Notes under the pieces: model-generated
What the model was told of the DNA's origin: nothing
Databases searched by the model: none
What the model saw: only the letters and a program-made list of their open reading frames with translations
Translations under genes and position numbers: made by a program
From: Pedobacter sp. AJM
GTDB lineage: Bacteria; Bacteroidota; Bacteroidia; Sphingobacteriales; Sphingobacteriaceae
Length of the DNA stretch: 64,000 nt
Reading direction: 5' to 3'
Assembly: GCF_002197755.1 (NCBI RefSeq)
Contig: NZ_NHOT01000004.1
Coordinates: 62,001-126,000, forward strand
Shown: positions 17,492-26,609 of the stretch, in pieces
Layout: each line of letters begins with the position of its first letter
Position numbering within the stretch: position 1 is the stretch's first letter

Positions 17492-19387
17492 ATGTTGTTT
17501 ATGAGGCTTTACTTTACCCTTTTTTTCATTGCTATTAGTCTCAGTGTTTTTTCTCAGGCTTCAAATCATAAAAAAGCACAGCAATTATTTGAAAATGCTG
17601 GTCCGTTTATTGAAAAATCGGATTATGCTGAAGCAGAACGGGTACTTAAAAGTGCTGTAGATGCTGACCCATTATTTCAGGAAGCTTATATTCTTCTGGC
17701 CAATGTGCAGAAACTGCAAAAAAAATATGTGGAAGCAAAATCGGCTTACCAAAAGTCGGTTTTAATTCATAAAAACGTCGCTCCGGCAGTGATTTACAGC
17801 CTTGCTGAAACTGAATTTGCAACACAGGAATTTGAACAGGCGAAAATACATTTCAATGCTTTTTTAATGTTGGATGCTTCTTCAGACAGGGCAAAAAAAG
17901 CGAGAAAATACCTGCTTGACTGTGATTTTGCTTCCTTAGCCATTAAAAAACCTGTAAACTTTGTTCCTGCCAATCTGGGTCAGGGGGTGAATACGAATAA
18001 TGCTGAATATTTTCCTGCATTAACGGCAGACGGAGAAACATTAATTTTTACAAGACAAATAGGCGGCAATGAAGACTTCTGGACTTCGCAGTTTAAAAAT
18101 CATACATGGAATGAAGCAGTACCATTATCTCCTAAAATTAATACTTTAAAGTATAATGAGGGCGCACAAACCATATCTCCCGATGGCAAATATTTATTCT
18201 TTACAGGCTGTAACCGCCCAGATGGATTAGGCCGATGTGATATTTACGTCTCCCATCGGGAAGGAAATGATTGGGGCGAACCATACAATTTGGGAAAGCC
18301 TGTTAACTCAGAATATTGGGAATCACAACCTGCCATCAGTCCGGATGGAAAAACACTGTACTTTATCAGTAATCGCCCTGGTGGGTCGGGCGGATATGAC
18401 ATCTGGAAATGCAACATTACTGATGAAGCAAAATGGGGACCTGCTATTAATCTGGGACCAAGCATCAATACACCTGCTGACGAAAACACACCATTTTTGC
18501 ACGCGGATGGCCGGACACTATACTTTTCATCGGATGGCTGGCCAGGCTTTGGCCATAAAGATATCTTCTACAGCAGGATGAATGAACAGGGACAGTTTGA
18601 AAAGCCTGTTAATATGGGGTATCCGATTAATTCATTCGAAGATGAAAATGGACTTATTGTAAGTGCAGACGGCAGTTTTGGCATGTTTTCTTCTAATTTA
18701 AGCAATGGTTTCGGCCTTCAGGATATTTATCGTTTCGGAATTCCGGAAACTGCAAAACCCCTGAAAGTTTCTTATGTTAAAGGAATTGTAAGAGATAAGG
18801 ACACCAAAAAAACAATTGAAAGCAATGTTCAGGTAATTGACCTGAAAACTAACCGCGCTGTTTTTGATGATGATACAGATCCCGAAACAGGTCAGTTTTT
18901 AGCCGTAATGCCTGTTGGGAGCAATTACCTTTTTAACGTAAATGCAGAAGGCTATCTGTTTTATTCAGAAAATTTTGAGTTAAAGCAAGGTGATATGAGC
19001 AAACCTTATGAGGTTGAAGTTTACATCGAAAAAATTAAACCTGGAGGAAACGTTACGCTCAAAAATATCTTCTTCGATACAAACAAATATAATCTCCTTC
19101 CAGCATCCATACGCGAATTGAATTTATTGATTGATTTCCTACAGCAAAACGCAAGTGTTCACATCGAAATCCAGGGGCATACGGATAATGTTGGCGATAA
19201 CAAATTAAACGAAAAACTATCCTTTGACCGGGCAAATGCTGTATATAATTATCTGATTAAGAATGATATTGAAGCTAATCGCCTCACTTTTAAAGGTTTT
19301 GGGGCTGACAAACCGCTTCAGGATAATAAAACGGAAATGGGTAGGAAAAGCAATCGACGTACTTCTTTTTTAATTACCAAAATTTAA
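17492..19387 (+). CDS. OmpA-family outer membrane protein with TPR and PD40 propeller repeats
   Basis: A 631-residue envelope protein. After a signal peptide (about 1-22) come TPR-like helices (about 25-150, KKAQQLFENAGPF, EAYILLANVQKLQKKYVEAKSAYQKS). A PD40/WD40-like beta-propeller follows, with repeated SPDGKTLYFISNRPGG-type blades (about 165-415), then a carboxypeptidase-regulatory-like segment (about 425-505). The C-terminal OmpA domain (about 525-631) binds peptidoglycan through IQGHTDNVGDN and NRRTSF. This layout is typical of Bacteroidota proteins that tie the outer membrane to peptidoglycan, including relatives of gliding/T9SS PorE. It stands alone, so a secretion role is not shown. 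Confidence 0.9.
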   Translation: MLFMRLYFTLFFIAISLSVFSQASNHKKAQQLFENAGPFIEKSDYAEAERVLKSAVDADPLFQEAYILLANVQKLQKKYVEAKSAYQKSVLIHKNVAPAVIYSLAETEFATQEFEQAKIHFNAFLMLDASSDRAKKARKYLLDCDFASLAIKKPVNFVPANLGQGVNTNNAEYFPALTADGETLIFTRQIGGNEDFWTSQFKNHTWNEAVPLSPKINTLKYNEGAQTISPDGKYLFFTGCNRPDGLGRCDIYVSHREGNDWGEPYNLGKPVNSEYWESQPAISPDGKTLYFISNRPGGSGGYDIWKCNITDEAKWGPAINLGPSINTPADENTPFLHADGRTLYFSSDGWPGFGHKDIFYSRMNEQGQFEKPVNMGYPINSFEDENGLIVSADGSFGMFSSNLSNGFGLQDIYRFGIPETAKPLKVSYVKGIVRDKDTKKTIESNVQVIDLKTNRAVFDDDTDPETGQFLAVMPVGSNYLFNVNAEGYLFYSENFELKQGDMSKPYEVEVYIEKIKPGGNVTLKNIFFDTNKYNLLPASIRELNLLIDFLQQNASVHIEIQGHTDNVGDNKLNEKLSFDRANAVYNYLIKNDIEANRLTFKGFGADKPLQDNKTEMGRKSNRRTSFLITKI

Positions 19388-19415
19388 ATGAAACAGGTGT
19401 CATCAGGCATTCCGA

Positions 19416-20132
19416 TTAAAATTTCTTTCCTTTCATGACCCTGATTTCAGATCCTTCAGCCAGCATCACTGAATTCGGTTCGGCACCATTTAGAAATGCA
19501 AAATCCTCACCGTAATTTGCCTTAAAATCTACATGTATAGCATAATGTTTAATCGGGTAAACTTCCCAGCGGGGATGTTCCACGCCATATTCAGAAGTTT
19601 TATCCGGACCAATTTTGGTATAACCCCAATAGTGTTCAGTAATAAATTCTTCTTCACTACCCATCAGGATATCTACTGTTTTTGAAGATGCTGTAATGGA
19701 GAAACTATTCCATTTTTTAGCCTTCCAGAGGTACTCCACCTGAAGCTGATTTTCTTTGGCTGTCCAAACATGCTTCATAGGCAGAGTTTGATAATTTTCC
19801 TTGTAAAGGGTATTCGCAACAAAAGTAATGGCGGGCAAGGGAACAATTTCCTTAATAAAAACGACACCCCGTTTCCATTCATTACCATCTTTAAACTTGA
19901 CGTAAAATCTCAGATTAACTTCTTCAAAATTGGTATGAAAAGGAATATTTAATCCACGCAATTTTACGTCTACAAACATAAAACCTACCAGGCTAACATA
20001 GAATTTTCCCTGCCAGTCATCCAGGAGAGTATTTGGTGGCAGGTATTTTTCAAGAATCGCCTGATCTACCTCATACTGTGCCAAAGCAAGCTTTCTCCAT
20101 TCTGCGGTAAGGAATACTTTAGATTTACTCAA
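19416..20132 (-). CDS. DUF2071 (YqjF-like) family protein
   Basis: A 238-residue cytoplasmic protein of the DUF2071 family. It starts MSKSKVFLTAEWRKLALAQY with the typical LPPNTLLDDWQGKFYVSLVGFMF, then FEEVNLRFYVK and the C-terminal YAIHVDFKANYGEDFAFLNG. No catalytic motif is known for the family. It begins 2 bases after kdsA ends, so the two are cotranscribed, but that need not mean a shared pathway. Confidence 0.8.
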   Translation of the reverse strand: MSKSKVFLTAEWRKLALAQYEVDQAILEKYLPPNTLLDDWQGKFYVSLVGFMFVDVKLRGLNIPFHTNFEEVNLRFYVKFKDGNEWKRGVVFIKEIVPLPAITFVANTLYKENYQTLPMKHVWTAKENQLQVEYLWKAKKWNSFSITASSKTVDILMGSEEEFITEHYWGYTKIGPDKTSEYGVEHPRWEVYPIKHYAIHVDFKANYGEDFAFLNGAEPNSVMLAEGSEIRVMKGKKF

Positions 20133-20134
20133 AA

Positions 20135-20947
20135 TTATAAAATGGCTTGTCTGATACGAATCAGCTTAACTAATGTTTCTTCCAGTAAATCTAAGTGCAA
20201 CATGTTCGCACCGTCTGATTTTGCATTGGCCGGATCAGGATGCGTTTCAATAAATAAACCATCAGCACCAACTGCAATTGCCGCTTTAGCTATGGTTGAT
20301 ATCAATTCAGGCTTCCCTCCTGTAACACCACTACTTTGATTGGGTTGCTGTAAGGAATGTGTACAGTCCATCACTACCGGAACACCAAAACTTTGCATTT
20401 CAGGTAAACCACGGTAATCCACAATCAGATCCTGATAGCCAAAAGTATTTCCCCTATCCGTTAATATGACCTTATCATTCCCGGCTTCTTTAATTTTTTC
20501 TACTGCAAATTTCATGGAGCCCGCAGAAAGAAACTGACCTTTTTTTACGTTAACCACTTTTCCAGTTTGAGCAGCAGCAATTAACAAATCAGTCTGGCGA
20601 CAAAGAAATGCGGGAATCTGCAGTATATCTACATAAGCGGCCGCCATTGCGGCTTCATCACTTTCATGAATGTCTGTAACAGTTGGCACACCAAATTCAC
20701 GGCCGATTCTTTCCAAAATCCGAAGGGCTTTTTCATCTCCGATTCCGGTAAAAGAGCTTCCTTTACTTCTGTTTGCTTTACGGTATGAACCTTTAAAAAT
20801 ATAGGGAATCCGAAGTTGATCAGTAATGGTAATTATTTTTTCGGCAATGCGCATGGCAATGTCCTCGCCTTCGATAGCGCATGGACCAGCCATTAAAAAG
20901 AAATTTCCGGAATCGGTATTTTTTATATTATCTAGATAGTTTATCAT
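20135..20947 (-). CDS. kdsA: 3-deoxy-8-phosphooctulonate synthase (KDO-8-P synthase)
   Basis: Condenses phosphoenolpyruvate with arabinose-5-phosphate to KDO-8-phosphate for lipopolysaccharide core. The 270-residue TIM barrel has MAGPCAIEGEDIA, KGSYRKANRSKGSSFTG, TDIHESDEA, QIPAFLCRQTDLL, VKKGQF, DRGNTFGY and MDCTHSLQQPNQ. The arabinose-5-phosphate would come from the KpsF-like isomerase encoded 2.4 kb away on the opposite strand. No cysteine metal ligand is evident in the first strand, so the metal class is not certain. Confidence 0.96.
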   Translation of the reverse strand: MINYLDNIKNTDSGNFFLMAGPCAIEGEDIAMRIAEKIITITDQLRIPYIFKGSYRKANRSKGSSFTGIGDEKALRILERIGREFGVPTVTDIHESDEAAMAAAYVDILQIPAFLCRQTDLLIAAAQTGKVVNVKKGQFLSAGSMKFAVEKIKEAGNDKVILTDRGNTFGYQDLIVDYRGLPEMQSFGVPVVMDCTHSLQQPNQSSGVTGGKPELISTIAKAAIAVGADGLFIETHPDPANAKSDGANMLHLDLLEETLVKLIRIRQAIL

Positions 20948-20950
20948 TTT

Positions 20951-21025
20951 TGAGATGTGAGATGTGAGATGTGAGATGTAAGATGTGAGTTTATCTCAAA
21001 TCTGGCTTCTCCTATCTCATATCTA
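20951..21025. repeat. Tandem TGAGATG heptamers with inverted partner, family B
   Basis: Five tandem TGAGATG-like heptamers (20951-20985, the last TAAGATG) are followed by ATCTCAAATCT and CTATCTCATATCT stretches that can pair back with them. It lies between recQ and kdsA and is related to the palindrome at 14541-14591. The unit count probably varies among strains. Confidence 0.75.
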
Positions 21026-21029
21026 TTTT

Positions 21030-23219
21030 TTAGTTTCCTAATTCTGACATAAATTTAATTCGCATCAACTGAATTTCTTCGCGGGTATAATCTGTTTCAC
21101 CCAGCTCATTCAGTGCCTCATCAATTGAGTCACTCTCGGCTGCCCTGAAATAATCATATACTTCATCCTGCCGGTCATCATCAATCACTTCATCAATGAA
21201 ATAATTGAGGTTAAGTTTTGTCCCGGAGTTTACAATGGATTCTACCTCTTTCAAAATTTCTTCATAAGTAATCCCTTTTGAATCGGCAATGTCTTCCAGA
21301 CCAATTTGACGGTCAATATTCTGTATGATGGAAACTTTCATTTGCGATTTATTCGCCTGCGTTTTAATAATTAGATCAATCGGCCGTTCAATGTCATTAT
21401 CCTCTACATACTTTTTGATCAGCTCAATAAAAGGCGTACCAAATTTCATGGCTTTACCGGAACCAACGCCGGATATTTGTTTGATTTCCTCCGTAGTGAT
21501 GGGATAGTGCGTACACATCTCTTCTAAAGACGGATCCTGAAAAACGACAAATGGCGGAACATTCTTTTGCTTGGCAATTTTTTTACGCAAATCTTTCAGC
21601 AACTGCAGTAAGTGTGTATCCAAAGCACCGGAACCTTGTTTTACATCATCGTCATCATCGTCTGTACCTGTTTCAATAGGTTCATTCAGAACAAACTTCA
21701 AACTATAAGGATTGATAATAAAATCTTTTCCCTGTTTGGTTAGTTTTAATAATCCATAATTATCAATGTCTTTGAAAAGGAAGTTATTCAGCACGGCCTG
21801 TCTGATCACAGATTTCCAGAGCAATATTCCTTCTTCCTTACCAATTCCAAACTCAGGCACCTTACTATGTTCATAGGCAATAGTTTGCGCAGTTTCCAAG
21901 CCTAAGAAAACATTTAGCAAATGCGCATCATCAAACTTTTCTCCGGTTTTTTCAATAAATTTAAGCAGGGTTGTAAGTTGTGCTTCGGCATCAAATTGTT
22001 TTTTGGGTTTTTTACAATTATCACACATGCAATTGCAGCCTGTTTCATTGAAATTTTCTCCAAAATAATGCAGGATTTGTTTCCGGCGACAAACCCCTGA
22101 CTCGGCGTAATCAATAACCTCTTTTAGTATTTGTGTACCAATTTCACGCTCAGAAACCGGCTTATCTTTCATAAACTTGGCCAGCTTATCTACGTCTTTC
22201 TGCGCATAAAATGCAATACAGATGCCTTCTCCGCCATCACGACCAGCTCTTCCCGTTTCCTGGTAATAACCTTCCATACTCTTCGGAACATCGTGATGAA
22301 TTACAAAACGAACGTCCGGTTTATCGATCCCCATACCAAATGCGATGGTAGCCACAATCACTTCTGCATCTTCCATCAGGAATTTGTCCTGCGTTTCTGC
22401 CCTCACTTTAGGATCTAATCCTGCATGATAAGGTAAAGCACTGATACCATTTAAGTTTAAAGCTTCGGCTACTTCCTCTACCTTTTTACGGCTGAGGCAA
22501 TAAATAATACCGGATTTACCCGGATTGGATTTGATATACTTTATGATTTCTTTATTGATATCGCGCTTGGGACGGATTTCATAAAAAAGGTTGGGGCGGT
22601 TAAAAGATGATTTGAAAAGTGTGGCTTCAGACATCCCCAGATTCTTCATAATATCCTGCTGAACCTTTGGCGTGGCTGTAGCCGTAAGTGCAATAATGGG
22701 AATGTTATTACCCAGGCCAGCAATTACCTGCTTAATTTTGCGGTATTCCGGCCTGAAATCATGACCCCATTCAGAAATACAATGTGCCTCATCAACTGCA
22801 ACAAAAGAAATTTTAATCAGGTTTAGAAACTCAATATTATCTTGCTTGGCCAGAGATTCCGGTGCCACATACAATAACTTGGTTTGCCCGCTGAGCAGAT
22901 CAGATTTAACTTGTGTAATTTCGGATTTGTTTAAGGATGAATTCAGGAAATGCGCAATGCTGTCATTTCCTCCAAATGCCCTCAACTGGTCCACCTGGTT
23001 TTTCATTAATGCAATAAGAGGCGAAATCACAATTGCCGTTCCTTCACTCATTAGCGCTGGCAACTGATAGCAAATAGACTTCCCTCCGCCCGTTGGCATA
23101 ATCACAAAAGTGTTGTTGCCTTCTAGAATATTTGTTATGATCGACTCCTGATCACCTTTGAAATTATCAAACCCAAAGAAATTTTGCAGGTTATCAAATA
23201 ACGACTTTTTCACGTCCAT
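21030..23219 (-). CDS. recQ: ATP-dependent DNA helicase RecQ
   Basis: A 3'-5' helicase of recombination and fork repair. From the ATG at 23219 the protein is 729 residues: Walker A MPTGGGKSICYQLP (about 41-54), DEAHCISEWGHDFRPEY with the DEAH box and aromatic loop, motif VI QETGRAGRDGG, and an RQC zinc site (CRRKQILHYFGE...CNCMCDNC). A winged helix, an HRDC domain (about 515-595) and an acidic C-terminal extension with DIADSKGITYEEI follow. An upstream TTG (23258) would add 13 unrelated residues and is rejected. Divergent from the kpsF-like gene. Confidence 0.95.
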   Translation of the reverse strand: MDVKKSLFDNLQNFFGFDNFKGDQESIITNILEGNNTFVIMPTGGGKSICYQLPALMSEGTAIVISPLIALMKNQVDQLRAFGGNDSIAHFLNSSLNKSEITQVKSDLLSGQTKLLYVAPESLAKQDNIEFLNLIKISFVAVDEAHCISEWGHDFRPEYRKIKQVIAGLGNNIPIIALTATATPKVQQDIMKNLGMSEATLFKSSFNRPNLFYEIRPKRDINKEIIKYIKSNPGKSGIIYCLSRKKVEEVAEALNLNGISALPYHAGLDPKVRAETQDKFLMEDAEVIVATIAFGMGIDKPDVRFVIHHDVPKSMEGYYQETGRAGRDGGEGICIAFYAQKDVDKLAKFMKDKPVSEREIGTQILKEVIDYAESGVCRRKQILHYFGENFNETGCNCMCDNCKKPKKQFDAEAQLTTLLKFIEKTGEKFDDAHLLNVFLGLETAQTIAYEHSKVPEFGIGKEEGILLWKSVIRQAVLNNFLFKDIDNYGLLKLTKQGKDFIINPYSLKFVLNEPIETGTDDDDDDVKQGSGALDTHLLQLLKDLRKKIAKQKNVPPFVVFQDPSLEEMCTHYPITTEEIKQISGVGSGKAMKFGTPFIELIKKYVEDNDIERPIDLIIKTQANKSQMKVSIIQNIDRQIGLEDIADSKGITYEEILKEVESIVNSGTKLNLNYFIDEVIDDDRQDEVYDYFRAAESDSIDEALNELGETDYTREEIQLMRIKFMSELGN

Positions 23220-23310
23220 TTTGTGTAATAAAATATGCGATGCTATTTTTCTATCCAAAATAACATAATTTTACAAGAAATTCAAGTATCCACAAACAAT
23301 TTTTTTCTCT

Positions 23311-24279
23311 TTGAAAAGTAAAAAATATATTCTCCAGTCAGCTTTAAACACATTAGCACTCGAAGCGGCGGCAATATTAAATGTTGCTAAAAATCTAAAC
23401 GATGATTTTGAGAAGGTAGTATCCACTATTTTAAATTGCAATGGCCGTGTAATTGTTACCGGAATAGGCAAAAGTGCCATCATTGCGCAAAAAATTGTGG
23501 CCACTTTAAATTCTACCGGTACGCCGGCTATATTTATGCATGCTGCTGATGCCATCCATGGAGATCTGGGCATGATCCAGCAACATGATGTCATTATTTG
23601 TTTATCCAAAAGTGGTAACACTCCTGAAATAAAAGTATTGGTTCCGCTGCTTAAAGCTGCAGGAAATATTTTAATTGGTATGGTTGGAGAACTGGGCTCT
23701 TTTTTAGCCGAACAGGCACACCTGATTCTAAATACCGTGTTTGAAAAAGAGGCCTGTCCGCATAACCTGGCACCTACCACCAGTACAACAGCCCAATTGG
23801 CCTTAGGCGATGCCCTGGCCATTTGTCTTTTAGAATGCAGGGAATTTAATGCTGCTGATTTTGCCAGGTATCATCCTGGCGGCTCACTTGGTAAAAAATT
23901 GTACCTGAAAGCAGGTGATTTAGCTTTAACCAATGAAAAACCTGCTATCCATCCGGATGCTCCGGTAAAAGATGTTTTAATCGAAATTAGTAAAAACCGT
24001 TTGGGTGCTGTGGCTGTTGTAGATACCGAGCATCATGTGCTTGGTGTAATTACAGATGGCGACATCAGGAGAATGCTTGAGAACAATAATTCAATAGCAG
24101 GATTAAAAGCAGAAGATATTATGGGCAGGCAGCCCAAAAGTATACAGTATGACTCACTTGCAGTTGATGCGCTATACATAATTAAGGAAAATAACATTAC
24201 ACAGTTGTTAGTGTTAGAACAAAATACTTACTTTGGAATAATCCACATGCACGATCTCCTGAACGAAGGTATTGTGTAA
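23311..24279 (+). CDS. Arabinose-5-phosphate isomerase, KpsF/GutQ (KdsD) family
   Basis: Converts ribulose-5-phosphate to arabinose-5-phosphate, the KDO precursor used by KdsA. The 322 residues comprise an SIS sugar-isomerase domain (about 35-170, GRVIVTGIGKSAIIAQKI, STGTPAIFMHAADAIHGDLGM, KSGNTPEI) and two CBS domains (about 205-320, GDLALTNEKPAIHPDAPV...HVLGVITDGDIRRM). The start is TTG at 23311, because no ATG precedes the conserved N-terminus (MKSKKYILQSALNTLALEA). The TTG overlaps a weak TCTCTTTG box. The next gene begins 14 bases later, so the pair is an operon for surface-sugar precursors. Confidence 0.92.
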   Translation: MKSKKYILQSALNTLALEAAAILNVAKNLNDDFEKVVSTILNCNGRVIVTGIGKSAIIAQKIVATLNSTGTPAIFMHAADAIHGDLGMIQQHDVIICLSKSGNTPEIKVLVPLLKAAGNILIGMVGELGSFLAEQAHLILNTVFEKEACPHNLAPTTSTTAQLALGDALAICLLECREFNAADFARYHPGGSLGKKLYLKAGDLALTNEKPAIHPDAPVKDVLIEISKNRLGAVAVVDTEHHVLGVITDGDIRRMLENNNSIAGLKAEDIMGRQPKSIQYDSLAVDALYIIKENNITQLLVLEQNTYFGIIHMHDLLNEGIV

Positions 24280-24293
24280 CATTTAAATATATA

Positions 24294-25385
24294 ATGAATA
24301 AAGATTACTATGCATTAATTATGGCAGGCGGTGTTGGAAGTCGCTTTTGGCCGGTAAGTAGAACAGAATACCCTAAACAGTTTATAGATTTCTTCGGCGT
24401 TGGCAAAACGCTGATTCAAAGTACATATGAAAGATTCTTAAAGATCTGCCCACCGGAAAATATTTTTATTGTTACCAACGATATCTATTCAGATCTGATC
24501 AAGGAACAACTTCCGCAATTAAGCGATAATCAGATTCTTGCTGAGCCTTTAATGAGAAATACAGGACCTTGTATTGCTTATGGAAGTTTTAAAATTGCCC
24601 AATTGAATCCAAATGCAACCATCGTGGTGGCACCATCTGATCATACCATTGCAGATATGGATGGGTTTATTGCATCTATTGAACAATCACTGGAAGCGGC
24701 ATCAAAAAATGATTGCCTGATTACTTTAGGCATTAAACCTAACCGCCCGGATACTGGTTATGGTTATATTCAGCATACCGATCACGTACTGAATACAGAT
24801 ACTGATTTACACAAGGTGAAAACTTTTACTGAAAAACCAAACCTGGAGCTTGCAAAATCCTTTATACAAAGCGGAGATTTTTTATGGAATGCGGGCATTT
24901 TCATCTGGTCGGCACGTGCCATATTAAGTGCTTTTGAAAGGCACCTGCCCGATATGTATGAAATTTTCAACGTTGGCAGATCCGAGTTAAATAAAGGTGG
25001 TGAAAAGGAATTTATCAATAATGCCTATTTCCAATGCACCAATATTTCTATTGATTTTGGGATTATGGAAAAGGCAGATAACGTTTATGTATTGCCATCC
25101 GATTTTGGCTGGTCTGATTTAGGCACCTGGGCTTCCATCTATGAAATGGCCGATAAGGATTATGTTGGCAATGCCGTGATCCCTTCTGAGCAGGTAATTA
25201 TGTTTGACTCTTCTAATTGTATGGTGAACGTGCCGAAAGAAAAGCTGGTTATTTTAAACGGATTACATGATTACATTGTGGTAGAAAACAACAATATGTT
25301 GATGATCTGTCCAAGAAATGAAGAGCAAAAGGTGAAAGAATTTGTAGCCGAGGTGAAATCAAGATTCGGTAACAAATTCATTTAA
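24294..25385 (+). CDS. Mannose-1-phosphate guanylyltransferase
   Basis: Makes GDP-mannose from mannose-1-phosphate and GTP for exopolysaccharide or LPS. The 363 residues contain only the nucleotidyltransferase part: the signature AGGVGSRFWPVSRTEYPKQF (about 12-31), the motif VVAPSDHTIAD, GYIQ, FTEKPN, FLWNAGIFIW and FGWSDLGTW. There is no C-terminal mannose-6-phosphate isomerase domain, as is normal for Bacteroidota. It is cotranscribed with the arabinose-5-phosphate isomerase and followed by a strong two-way terminator. Confidence 0.93.
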   Translation: MNKDYYALIMAGGVGSRFWPVSRTEYPKQFIDFFGVGKTLIQSTYERFLKICPPENIFIVTNDIYSDLIKEQLPQLSDNQILAEPLMRNTGPCIAYGSFKIAQLNPNATIVVAPSDHTIADMDGFIASIEQSLEAASKNDCLITLGIKPNRPDTGYGYIQHTDHVLNTDTDLHKVKTFTEKPNLELAKSFIQSGDFLWNAGIFIWSARAILSAFERHLPDMYEIFNVGRSELNKGGEKEFINNAYFQCTNISIDFGIMEKADNVYVLPSDFGWSDLGTWASIYEMADKDYVGNAVIPSEQVIMFDSSNCMVNVPKEKLVILNGLHDYIVVENNNMLMICPRNEEQKVKEFVAEVKSRFGNKFI

Positions 25386-25410
25386 GCTAAAAAGTAAATG
25401 AATAAACAAA

Positions 25411-25447
25411 AAAATCCTAACGGCTATATAGCCGTTAGGATTTTTTT
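25411..25447. terminator. Bidirectional terminator between the guanylyltransferase and rlmB
   Basis: A perfect palindrome, 17 bases per arm, centred at 25427/25428 (AATCCTAACGGCTAT with its inverse) with flanking A- and T-tracts, placed between converging genes. Confidence 0.9.
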
Positions 25448-25488
25448 GTTTAACAATTCTTTATCTGGCAGATGCCTAATTGAAGGTT

Positions 25489-26259
25489 CTAGGAAATGGT
25501 TCTTTGCCTTACTGCCTCATACAAAATCACACCGGCAGAAACTGAAACGTTAAGTGATTCTATTTTCCCCGACATTGGAATCTTGGCCAAATGATCAGCT
25601 ACACGCAAAAGATCGTTGGAAATACCTTCATCTTCTGATCCCATTACAATTGCGGTTGGCATGGTATAGTCTGGTGCATAAATCAAATCACTCGTTTTTT
25701 CAGTACAAGCTACAATCTGTAAGCCACTGTCTTGTAAATACAAACAGGTTTTATGAAGATTGGCATGCCGGCATATGGGAATACTAAATAAAGCCCCAGC
25801 TGATGTTTTAATAGCGTCGGCATTGATTTGAGCCGCATTTTTTAAGGGGACAACAATGGCATGTACACCAACGCAGGCAGCTGTACGGGCAATAGCACCC
25901 ATATTACGCACATCAGTTACACTATCCAACACCAAAATTAATGGCACCTCTCCTTTTTCAAATATCGCTGGAACAATATCTTCAATATTTTGGTAAGTAA
26001 TTGGTGAAATCACTGCAATTACGCCCTGGTGGTTTTTCTGCGACATGCGGTTCAATTTCTCAACAGGAACCGAGTTTAAGGGAATTAAGGTATCTTTTAG
26101 AAGTGCTTTCAGTTCAAGAAAAAGTTCTCCACCTAAGCTACGTTGCTGATAAATCGTTTCAATATCCCTTCCTGCTTTCACCGCTTCTATAACGGCCCTG
26201 ATGCCGAATACAAACTCATTATTTTCTTTTACGCGCTGTGGCCTTCTAAAATTATCCAT
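25489..26259 (-). CDS. rlmB: 23S rRNA (guanosine-2'-O)-methyltransferase RlmB, TrmH family
   Basis: A SPOUT-class enzyme methylating a guanosine ribose in 23S rRNA (G2251 in E. coli numbering). The 256-residue protein has an N-terminal substrate-binding domain (about 14-90, EFVFGIRAVIEAVKAGR) and the SPOUT domain with LVLDSVTDVRNMGAIARTA, IVMGSEDEGIS and the knot region IPMSGKIESLNVSVSAGVILYEA. A related rRNA/tRNA ribose methyltransferase is the alternative, but the N-terminal domain fits RlmB. Confidence 0.9.
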   Translation of the reverse strand: MDNFRRPQRVKENNEFVFGIRAVIEAVKAGRDIETIYQQRSLGGELFLELKALLKDTLIPLNSVPVEKLNRMSQKNHQGVIAVISPITYQNIEDIVPAIFEKGEVPLILVLDSVTDVRNMGAIARTAACVGVHAIVVPLKNAAQINADAIKTSAGALFSIPICRHANLHKTCLYLQDSGLQIVACTEKTSDLIYAPDYTMPTAIVMGSEDEGISNDLLRVADHLAKIPMSGKIESLNVSVSAGVILYEAVRQRTIS

Positions 26260-26609
26260 GTTTCGAAATTGTTTGCAAAAGTAATTGTTTTAAGGCAAAG
26301 GAGAGGAAATATATTTTTAATTGAATAATAGATCAGTCCGATACCACCTACAACCTAAGCATGGTAACTGGAAATTGATAATTAGGAATTGACTGGTATG
26401 GCATCTTCCTATTATCCATTCCCTATTTTCTATTACTTTTACAATTCTTTCTTCTCCTCTATTTAAAATTTTCCATTTCCATCTCTCTCTTCACTGTCTG
26501 CTTCAAACATTAAAAATTTTAAAAAATAAATTTATTAAGACCCAATTTGTTAACAAAGTGCTAGTAACTTGTTAAAACATTCCGATAAACTTTTAACTAC
26601 TTTTGTAAA
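26260..26609. other. Intergenic region with the dnaB promoter
   Basis: Divergent spacer between rlmB and dnaB. The only clear element is TACTTTTG at 26598-26605. The rest is AT-rich with imperfect GGAATTGATAATTAGGAATTGA-like repeats around 26370-26390. I see no gene or RNA. Confidence 0.5.
26598..26605 (+). promoter_or_regulatory. -7 box TACTTTTG of dnaB
   Basis: A perfect TAnnTTTG ending 4 bases before the dnaB ATG at 26610, implying a leaderless or nearly leaderless mRNA. No convincing TTTG occurs at the ideal -33 distance. Confidence 0.55.
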
